From NCBI GenBank assembly GCA_902386205.1, contig CABMIH010000056.1:1-58585 (forward strand): a stretch of 58,585 nucleotides of DNA. Direction: 5' to 3'. Below the pieces are notes generated by a model. That model made no database searches and was not told the DNA's origin. It worked only from the letters and a program-made list of their open reading frames with translations. The position numbers and the translations under genes are program-made. Positions 53,066 to 58,585 of the stretch are shown here, piece after piece (within the stretch, counting starts at the first letter, position 1; each line of letters starts with the position of its first letter). Origin of the DNA: an uncultured archaeon (lineage in GTDB: Archaea > Halobacteriota > Methanosarcinia > Methanosarcinales > Methanoperedenaceae).

Positions 53066-53638
53066 CTACCATCTTCCAAGTCTCGCCGGGGATGTCATCA
53101 ACACTTTGTAATCAGTCCCGTTCATGTTCAGGGTACCAGTTGATATCATTTCGCCTTCATATTTCGATATTGACAGGGAGACATTTCCCACTGAAGCCGG
53201 AGTGAAGCTCGTCTGGTCCGCACCATGAGGGGGTACTGTCAGAACATCCCCTGCAAGAGACTGATTGTCATAGCTTGTTATGTTGAGAGCATATGCCTGG
53301 CCTGCGAACCGCAGATGTGCTCTCATCCTTGTTGATGTTTGCGCATCATTTATTTCTTTTGCTATTTCTTCAGGGCTTTTTTTCTGCATAAGCAGGGAGC
53401 GGATAAGAGCCGGTGACGCATCGCTTGTTTTTATTGCAGTCACATCCAGGATGTGATACTCATCTCCTTTCATCGCGAAACCATGTCCCAGGAGTAAAGG
53501 CTCAACGAAATATCTTGCAAACCCTCTTTCTTTACCAAAACCCGGACCTGAGGGCTGGGCGAAAACAGTTACTGCCGTTGGTGCCAAAATCATCATAATA
53601 GCAGCAAACATTATTATTGCTTTTATTCTTATTTTCAT
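53066..53638 (-). CDS. Secreted HILDV protein, paralogue 2, unknown function
   Basis: A 190-residue secreted protein. The core LLLGHGFAMKGDEYHILDVT, HLRFAGQAYALNITSYDNQS, DVLTVPPHGADQ and VSLSISKYEGEMISTGTLNM aligns along the whole length with the 47704 protein. It differs in a charged insert of about 25 residues (LIRSLLMQKKSPEEIAKEIN). AGGTGA precedes the ATG. The shared 30-bp element is just upstream, and beyond it the intact HTH regulator gene. The conserved pairing with this promoter suggests a central role in the system. Confidence 0.72.
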   Translation of the reverse strand: MKIRIKAIIMFAAIMMILAPTAVTVFAQPSGPGFGKERGFARYFVEPLLLGHGFAMKGDEYHILDVTAIKTSDASPALIRSLLMQKKSPEEIAKEINDAQTSTRMRAHLRFAGQAYALNITSYDNQSLAGDVLTVPPHGADQTSFTPASVGNVSLSISKYEGEMISTGTLNMNGTDYKVLMTSPARLGRW

Positions 53639-53664
53639 TTAATTCACCTTGCATGCCTGTTAGG

Positions 53665-53694
53665 ATTGAACGATACATAATTTCGATGCAGAAC
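53665..53694 (-). promoter_or_regulatory. Shared 30-bp promoter element, copy 3
   Basis: Begins ATTGAACGATA and ends ATGCAGAAC on the + strand. A TATA-like GTTTATTTAA (53701-53710) lies directly upstream in the sense of transcription, so the element covers the expected start site. The regulator gene ends two bases beyond the TATA. Confidence 0.75.
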
Positions 53695-53711
53695 TTAAAA
53701 TTAAATAAACT

Positions 53712-54617
53712 TTATTTGAGTTCTTTTTCTGATAAAAACCATTCTGAAAGTTCGATTATATTTGTTCTTCCTTTTTCAACCTTTTTTATTATATTTTTCC
53801 TCTTTAGGGCGTTTATTATGCCAGTAAGGGAAGATTTCGGTATCCCGGTTTCGTACCGGATGTCAGCCTGTGTTGAAGAACCACCATTTTTTATAATTAT
53901 ACCTATTATCGTCTTCTCTTTTTCTGAGAGAGTATCTATGACCTTTTGCATCTCTCCTGTGATTTGGATCTCGTTAGTTCCAGGTGTAGTCTTTGACACA
54001 TTGCCCACAATTTCATTCGTTTCAGGAGTGACTGCCGGTTTCAGATTTCTATGTCTATAATATGCGAAAGTAACTCCTACAATCAATACAATTGTCAACA
54101 ATATTGGAAGCATTGAAAGGCCGTCTGCCTGGCCCGGCACACCCGCAGGCAGTTTGTAGTCCAATTTTATCCAGGGTGATACTACCCTGTATCCCTGTAT
54201 TGATAAAGTAAGCGAGTCCTCCTTGACCTGTACCTGGTAATTGAGTTCATGCTGTGTTTCAAATTTTGTGATCTCAGAGCCGGGTGGAAGAAAAAATGTT
54301 ACAGAATAGTCAGAATAATACCCATCTAGAGATAAGTTAAGCGACCACGTATCTCCACTCTTTGATGTCAGCATATCTGTAACAGCGTAAAGCTGGTTGG
54401 TATTGTTATCAAAAGTGTATTTTATCCCGTCCAGGAAAGGCATGTAAGAAAGAGATTCCGGTGAGGCATAGCCTGTTATGAGCACTTTCCCGGAAGGATC
54501 TACATACCCGTTAAGCGATATCTGCCCCTCGCTTATGGTCTCCTGCCCATGCGCCGGGGTTAGTAGTATTACCAGCAGGAATAAGAATATCCGATAATCA
54601 GCCATTGTATATAACAT
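53712..54617 (-). CDS. Membrane-anchored helix-turn-helix regulator with an extracellular sensor domain
   Basis: A 301-residue protein. It has a signal/anchor helix, an extracytoplasmic beta domain (about 28-165, e.g. ISLNGYVDPSGKVLITGYAS), a membrane helix near 170-190 and a cytoplasmic winged HTH at about 230-295 (SEKEKTIIGIIIKNGGSSTQ, GIPKSSLTGIINALKRKNII). This topology is known in archaeal membrane-bound regulators that sense the envelope. Its gene ends immediately before the shared promoter element. Truncated 3' ends of related genes are found before the other two copies. It is therefore the best candidate to control all three operons. Start codon: ATG 54617 or 54605. Confidence 0.8.
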   Translation of the reverse strand: MLYTMADYRIFLFLLVILLTPAHGQETISEGQISLNGYVDPSGKVLITGYASPESLSYMPFLDGIKYTFDNNTNQLYAVTDMLTSKSGDTWSLNLSLDGYYSDYSVTFFLPPGSEITKFETQHELNYQVQVKEDSLTLSIQGYRVVSPWIKLDYKLPAGVPGQADGLSMLPILLTIVLIVGVTFAYYRHRNLKPAVTPETNEIVGNVSKTTPGTNEIQITGEMQKVIDTLSEKEKTIIGIIIKNGGSSTQADIRYETGIPKSSLTGIINALKRKNIIKKVEKGRTNIIELSEWFLSEKELK

Positions 54618-54663
54618 AGCTTTTAAGTATTTATCTTATAATGTATATTTGTGAGTGATTTAG
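54618..54663. promoter_or_regulatory. Divergent promoter region, regulator / Lon-like protease
   Basis: A 46-base gap holding AT-rich TATA-like sequence usable in both directions (CTTTTAAGTATTTATC and TTATAATGTATATTTG). GTGAGTGAT lies before the + ATG. The two genes are therefore likely to be co-regulated or mutually sensitive. Confidence 0.5.
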
Positions 54664-56511
54664 ATGATTAACAAAATTCTTCTTGTGATAATAGTCGTTT
54701 TGATGAGTGCCAGCAGTATCCACGCCCTGGAGGGCGGAGTGACGGTTCCGCTCGTGGCTGATAGAAGCACGACGGATGGTGGCGATGAGGGTGTTCTCCT
54801 TGGCGCCACGGTGATAGTTCAGAACGGCACGGGCCATGTTTTCGTGGATACAAGCCCCTATACGCAGGTTGATCTCCAGGGTTCTGCAAGACTTGCGGCC
54901 ATGGTGGCATCGGATGAGATGGGGGTGGACCAGAAAGCTTATGATTTTTATTATATCATCGATATAAGCTCTCCCATAATTGGCGGGCCTTCAGCAGGCG
55001 GGGCTTTAACAGTTGCCACTATCGCCGCAATGAACAAATGGACATTAAAACCAGGCGTGGTGATGACAGGCATGATAAACCCTGACGGGTCAATAGGCCC
55101 TGTCGGTGGTATTCCTTTCAAGCTTGAAGCTGCGGCAGCCAAAAATACTTCGCTTTTCCTTATCCCGGAGGGACAGAGTACAGTCACAGTACAAAAAACT
55201 ATCACTACGAAAAAGGGAGCGTTCGAGTATTTTAATGTAAAGGAAGAAACCGTTGATGTAATAGAACTTGGAAAAAAATTAAATGTTGAAGTGAAAGAAG
55301 TAGGCACAATCCAGGATGTTGTTCTTGCTTTTACAGGGAATACGATTACAAAGCCCGAAATCAATGGCACGGTTCTTACTTCAAATTACCTGGATCTGCT
55401 CGAACCCCTTGCTACAAGCATGAAACAGGAGGCAAACGGTATCTATGAAGGGGCAGCCGCCTCAAACCCGCAGGGCCCCCTGATCGTGCAGTCAAAGGAT
55501 ATCCTGGATAGGGCTGAAACGATGTATAAGGACCAGAAATATTATGCAGCTACTTCTTTGTATTTCCAGGCAATGTTCAACATGCGAACTTCAAACTGGA
55601 ATGATGGATATGCAAGAGCGGCTGATAAAGAACAATATCTTATGGAACTTGTCAATAAAGTTGATACACAAATAAATTCTTCGGAGACAGCTCTTGAAAG
55701 CTTTAAATCCTATGGTGTTAGCGATGTTTCAGCCATCGGTGCAGCGGAATCAAGGATAATGGCTGCAAGGGTAAAACTCGACGAGGCAAGAAAGACCAAT
55801 AATTCGGATGAAAAAATCGCATCTCTTGCTTTTGCCAATGAGAGGGCACGCACGGCACAATGGTGGTTAACGCTTGCAATCCCGACTGATAAAGTAATAC
55901 CTGAAAATATTTTAAAGGACCGGGCAGGCTGGTACCTGAGCCAGGCCAAATCGATCAATACTTACATGATTGAACTGGTTACTGAAAGCGGGGGGCATCC
56001 CGGCGGGATCTCAGGCTCATCCGAGGACATCGATAATGCTGAAAGAGAGATGCAGCGCGGGTATTATGCAGGCGCAATATTCGATTCGCTCCAGGCCACC
56101 GTAAAATCCAGCACTACTATCGGGTTATTCGGGAAAGTGGATACGGCAAAGAAAAGTGAACAGAGCAGGGATGCAGCAAAAGCCGCAATAAATGATGCCA
56201 GGCTTGCCGGTATCGAACCGACGCTTGCGGTCAGCGCATATGAATGGGCAGAAACTATGACAGCCCCCTACGACCAGATATTCCAGTACTCATATGCAAA
56301 AATGGTCGCGGAGACTTCGACGGTGCTAAATTCCCACTCTGTAACAACAAATAAGACCCCTATCAAACCCGTACTTCCGCCTTACGTACCCGAAGCCCTG
56401 CCATCCCCGGCTGCTACTGCAACCGAGACAAAATCACAAGTCCCGGCGTTTGAAGCGGTCACTGCTGCCCTGGCGATAATCCTTGTGGCAAGCAGGCTTA
56501 AGAGAAATTAA
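54664..56511 (+). CDS. Secreted Lon-like (S16) serine protease, long form
   Basis: A 615-residue protein. It has signal peptide 1-21 and an S16 domain (about 25-230) with the catalytic Ser near 110 (IGGPSAGGALTVATI) and Lys near 153 (GPVGGIPFKLEAAAAK). A long helical, TPR-like region follows (about 260-560). A Pro-rich stalk then leads to a C-terminal PAFEAVTAALAIILVASRLK, a sorting-signal-like or membrane anchor end. It has no ATPase domain. It is divergent from the HTH regulator. A shorter relative serves module copy 1 at 45251, so each module has a Lon-like protease. Confidence 0.87.
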   Translation: MINKILLVIIVVLMSASSIHALEGGVTVPLVADRSTTDGGDEGVLLGATVIVQNGTGHVFVDTSPYTQVDLQGSARLAAMVASDEMGVDQKAYDFYYIIDISSPIIGGPSAGGALTVATIAAMNKWTLKPGVVMTGMINPDGSIGPVGGIPFKLEAAAAKNTSLFLIPEGQSTVTVQKTITTKKGAFEYFNVKEETVDVIELGKKLNVEVKEVGTIQDVVLAFTGNTITKPEINGTVLTSNYLDLLEPLATSMKQEANGIYEGAAASNPQGPLIVQSKDILDRAETMYKDQKYYAATSLYFQAMFNMRTSNWNDGYARAADKEQYLMELVNKVDTQINSSETALESFKSYGVSDVSAIGAAESRIMAARVKLDEARKTNNSDEKIASLAFANERARTAQWWLTLAIPTDKVIPENILKDRAGWYLSQAKSINTYMIELVTESGGHPGGISGSSEDIDNAEREMQRGYYAGAIFDSLQATVKSSTTIGLFGKVDTAKKSEQSRDAAKAAINDARLAGIEPTLAVSAYEWAETMTAPYDQIFQYSYAKMVAETSTVLNSHSVTTNKTPIKPVLPPYVPEALPSPAATATETKSQVPAFEAVTAALAIILVASRLKRN

Positions 56512-56518
56512 TCCACCT

Positions 56519-57061
56519 ATGGATACAGCAGGAATTATTAATTCCCTGGATTATTCTCTTTTCCAGGATATAAATCACGGTATCATAAATCCTTTTTTTG
56601 ATGCGGTTTTCCCGAGTTTGAGGGAACTTACCTATGTTTTCTGGTTCCTTCTTATCATTTATTTCTGGGTGAGGAAAGAGAAGAAACTGGCACTGCTCCT
56701 GGCAGTCGGTATTGTGGTCGGTGCTATGTTCACGTATCCTTTGAAGTTCATAATCGACAGGGCAAGACCGTGTCTTCTTGAATCATCAAGGGTTTTGACG
56801 CCATGCGAATCTGACCCGTCGTTCCCTTCAGGTCATACAGAGATGAGTTTCCTTGCGGCCACGGTAGTATCAAGATTCCATCCTGAATACGCCAAATATC
56901 TTTATGCTTTTTCATTTATCGTGGCTTTAAGCAGGATATATGTGGGCGTGCATTTCCCGACAGATGCGATCGCAGGCGTGATCGTCGGACTGATAATTGG
57001 AAAGCTGATGATAATGCTTGCACAGCGGAAAAAGGATATTTTCTGGGAAAGAGATATATAG
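56519..57061 (+). CDS. PAP2 family phosphatase
   Basis: A 180-residue membrane phosphatase with about six helices and all three PAP2 motifs: KFIIDRARP, PSFPSGH and SRIYVGVHFPTD. Archaeal members dephosphorylate polyprenyl diphosphates or other lipid phosphates and could recycle the glycan carrier. The ATG at 56519 is seven bases after the protease stop. The frame upstream overlaps the protease and is disregarded. It is followed with no gap by the GNAT gene. Confidence 0.92.
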   Translation: MDTAGIINSLDYSLFQDINHGIINPFFDAVFPSLRELTYVFWFLLIIYFWVRKEKKLALLLAVGIVVGAMFTYPLKFIIDRARPCLLESSRVLTPCESDPSFPSGHTEMSFLAATVVSRFHPEYAKYLYAFSFIVALSRIYVGVHFPTDAIAGVIVGLIIGKLMIMLAQRKKDIFWERDI

Positions 57062-57490
57062 ATGGGAATTGAAATCCGAAAAGCCACCTGGGAAGATGTG
57101 CAGGATATAAAAAAACTCCTTTCATATTATATTCTCGATACCGAAAACGTAGAAAAAAACCTTCCAGAGTTCATAATAGCGGTTTCAGGCGGAAAGGTTG
57201 CGGGATGCGCATGCCTTGACATAGGCAAAATTGTAGAACTGCGGTCTATAGCTGTACTTCCGGGTTACCGCAAAAAAGGCATCGGGTCTAAACTTGTGGA
57301 GGCAATTCTTGACCGTGCTGCAAATTTGAAAAGTACGGTTTATCTCAGGACGACATCGCCTGGTTTTTTTGAGAAAAAAGGATTCAAAAGACTGAAGAAT
57401 GAAGAGAAAAAGATTTTATGGGAGGATTGTGCCGATTGTGATAAATTTGATATTTGCAGGCAGGCAGTTATGAAGATCGATATAGCTTAA
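57062..57490 (+). CDS. GNAT acetyltransferase with a C-terminal cysteine motif (ArgA-like)
   Basis: A 142-residue GNAT protein. Motifs are IEIRKATWEDVQDIKKLL, ELRSIAVLPGYRKKGIGSKL (acetyl-CoA loop), SPGFFEKKGF and the Cys-rich end EDCADCDKFDICRQAVMKI. That combination is typical of archaeal short N-acetylglutamate-synthase-like proteins in arginine biosynthesis. The exact substrate is uncertain. The start abuts the PAP2 stop, so both are co-translated. Confidence 0.82.
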   Translation: MGIEIRKATWEDVQDIKKLLSYYILDTENVEKNLPEFIIAVSGGKVAGCACLDIGKIVELRSIAVLPGYRKKGIGSKLVEAILDRAANLKSTVYLRTTSPGFFEKKGFKRLKNEEKKILWEDCADCDKFDICRQAVMKIDIA

Positions 57491-57546
57491 AACTAAAAAA
57501 TTGTAAAATTTAGCATAAAGGATAAAGCAGAGAATCTTAAGTAAAT

Positions 57547-58050
57547 TTAACTCAACATATCCCTTTTCCAAAAGAACTGTTTTCTAGGGTCGCGCTCGTA
57601 TTTCTCATAAATGCTCGGATAAAGCTCTGGATATTTTGCCGCTTCCAGAGGGATACAAAACATCCTATCTGGTTCATCTGGATATCCCCCAAGACCGATT
57701 GCAATAAAAGTGGGAATATTGTTCTCCCGTGCGTACTGGCGGTAATCCTCTATCTTCTGTCCGTATGTCCATCTCAATTTCCCATCATAAAGGTTTGACC
57801 TAAACTTGCATTCAACACTGAATTTCTCATTAGTCGGTAGATAACGAACCGTTAAATCGGGATTGGAGTCTGATTCAACCCTTATATCATGTTTACCGGA
57901 TGAGTCTCTTGTCCAGTCAGCGATGCTGAAATACTTTGGATTAAAAAGATTAATCACGTACTTCTCGAATTCAACCCCTTTATCATAGTTCTCGTTCTCT
58001 TCTTCCATTAATGCGTCGATAGCTTTTCCGATTTTGTCTAATATGCCCAT
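57547..58050 (-). CDS. Restriction-endonuclease-like protein
   Basis: A 167-residue protein with a probable PD-(D/E)XK core: KHDIRVESDSNPDLTVRYLP followed by KFSVECKFRSN (the E-x-K part). Before it, GVEFEKYVINLF is a helix that opens many such folds. It ends with a basic segment (DPRKQFFWKRDML). No partner methylase or helicase is adjacent, so its role (DNA repair, defence or a decayed system) is open. The start is ATG 58050 with GGTGG five bases upstream. Confidence 0.65.
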   Translation of the reverse strand: MGILDKIGKAIDALMEEENENYDKGVEFEKYVINLFNPKYFSIADWTRDSSGKHDIRVESDSNPDLTVRYLPTNEKFSVECKFRSNLYDGKLRWTYGQKIEDYRQYARENNIPTFIAIGLGGYPDEPDRMFCIPLEAAKYPELYPSIYEKYERDPRKQFFWKRDMLS

Positions 58051-58161
58051 AAGTACCACCGTTTTAAAATATTATCTATATTATGAATTTGAAAGCAATA
58101 AATCTTTTGTAGTATTTATCTTTTTCAATAGTATTATAAATCCCTTGACTGTATCTATGCC

Positions 58162-58260
58162 TTAATGTGCCAATAAAACTATCAAATGAGATTTTTCTTT
58201 TGGCTCTTCGGTTTTCAAAACTACGTCTTTGATTTCCGCGATTTCGTTTTTTCCTTTCAT
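58162..58260 (-). CDS. Possible 32-residue protein
   Basis: An ATG at 58260 preceded by GGTGT opens MKGKNEIAEIKDVVLKTEEP and runs to IVLLAH then TAA. The composition is charged and protein-like. The ribosome site is in the local style. It is too short to be sure, and I recognise no family. It may be the N-terminal remnant of a longer gene. Confidence 0.4.
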   Translation of the reverse strand: MKGKNEIAEIKDVVLKTEEPKEKSHLIVLLAH

Positions 58261-58331
58261 TTTTACACCGTTAATATCTTTAAACATTCATATACCATAA
58301 ACTATTAATCTTATGGTTCATACTATTGATA

Positions 58332-58352
58332 GGTGAATGATTAAGATTCACC
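58332..58352. repeat. Perfect 7-bp inverted repeat near the insertion sequence
   Basis: GGTGAAT, a 7-base spacer, then ATTCACC. It lies about 110 bases before the IS end. It could be a regulator site or chance. No gene is seen in 58,261-58,459. Confidence 0.3.
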
Positions 58353-58459
58353 GCGATATCTGGAAAAAAGTCCGTTGTCCCATAATCGATATATCCAGAC
58401 ACATTATCGTTTTTTGTCTAAATATTTTGGGTCTCTGGATTATGATACAACTAACCGAC

Positions 58460-58585
58460 TGGACTGCACCCCAAAAAGTGGACAGGTAGTTAAGAAACAT
58501 TCTTAACAAACATCTACAGAAAGGGTGCAAATATGAAAACAAGAAAAAAATTCACACGAGAATTCAAGATATCGATTCTTCGTGA
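58460..58585 (+). mobile_element. Left end of an IS3-family insertion sequence
   Basis: TGGACTGCACCCCAAAAAGT and the following GGACAGG form a typical IS3-family terminal repeat. A transposase frame opens 50 bases later. The element continues past the window edge, so its right end and target duplication cannot be seen. Confidence 0.75.
58533..58585 (+). CDS. IS3-family transposase OrfA (partial, N-terminus)
   Basis: An ATG at 58533 preceded by AAGGGTGC opens MKTRKKFTREFKISILR, the standard N-terminus of IS3 OrfA (HTH_Tnp_1). It would bind the terminal repeats and be joined to OrfB by frameshifting. It runs off the window. Confidence 0.8.
   Translation, partial: MKTRKKFTREFKISILR

Noticed and set aside
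1-58585. Possibility that the window is a virus, plasmid or giant extrachromosomal element
   Set aside because: TruD, RimI, an S-layer gene and ordinary operons point to a chromosome. No replication, packaging or partition genes were seen.

Overview
The window reads as a piece of a methanogen- or ANME-type archaeal chromosome, most likely Methanosarcinales and possibly the Ca. Methanoperedens group. The evidence is TATA-type promoters, GGTG-type ribosome binding sites next to apparently leaderless genes, a tandem S-layer protein of the Methanosarcina type (DUF1608), PGF-pre-PGF and PGF-CTERM surface signals, DUF1616, DUF996, an archaeal TruD and small c-type cytochromes. The lineage is an inference from gene content. 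No rRNA, tRNA or CRISPR array was seen.

1-15,500 is a glycan-biosynthesis island. A flippase and a family 2 glycosyltransferase (+ strand) face a minus-strand cassette of glycosyltransferases, a GT-C-like membrane protein, a phosphodiesterase, a nucleotide-kinase-like protein and a B12-binding radical SAM enzyme. The cassette, about 2,690-12,960, is visibly AT-rich. Its left edge lies inside the GT2 gene and its right edge inside a broken UDP-GlcNAc 2-epimerase (wecB). Around the right edge are three wecB relics and a DUF104/PIN toxin-antitoxin pair. Around the left edge is a decayed copy of the flippase promoter and first codons, next to a YdjM-like gene. The island looks like a repeatedly rearranged surface-antigen locus.

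15,500-25,200 encodes envelope proteins (a KPE-rich secreted protein, a CPBP protease, a DUF1616 protein, RimI) and a run of secreted proteins that share a WQxYYGN-type domain. 25,400-33,000 is mostly housekeeping or transport: an unrecognised 45-aa protein, an MBL-fold hydrolase, TruD, a lone ABC ATPase, a CrtI-like oxidoreductase, a DrrAB-like ABC exporter and a DUF996 protein. 33,100-36,800 is a phosphorelay (membrane histidine kinase, receiver, and a receiver-cytochrome b5-DUF2231 fusion). 37,400-41,900 is a roughly 1,500-residue S-layer protein.

41,980-56,500 is the most interesting region. Two versions of one module stand next to each other. The components are a MacB-type ABC exporter (ATPase, secreted CARDB-like adapter, permease), a small monoheme c-type cytochrome with a PGF-CTERM-like tail, a paralogous secreted protein of unknown function (here called HILDV), and a secreted Lon-like S16 protease. 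One version also has a glutamic (G1, eqolisin) peptidase. Three operons carry the same 30-bp promoter element. Each element is preceded by the 3' end of a membrane-anchored helix-turn-helix regulator gene, intact in one case and a relic in the other two. I infer a duplicated, regulator-linked envelope export/redox/proteolysis system.

The right end holds a PAP2 phosphatase, a GNAT enzyme, a nuclease-like protein, a 32-codon ORF and the left end of an IS3-family insertion sequence.
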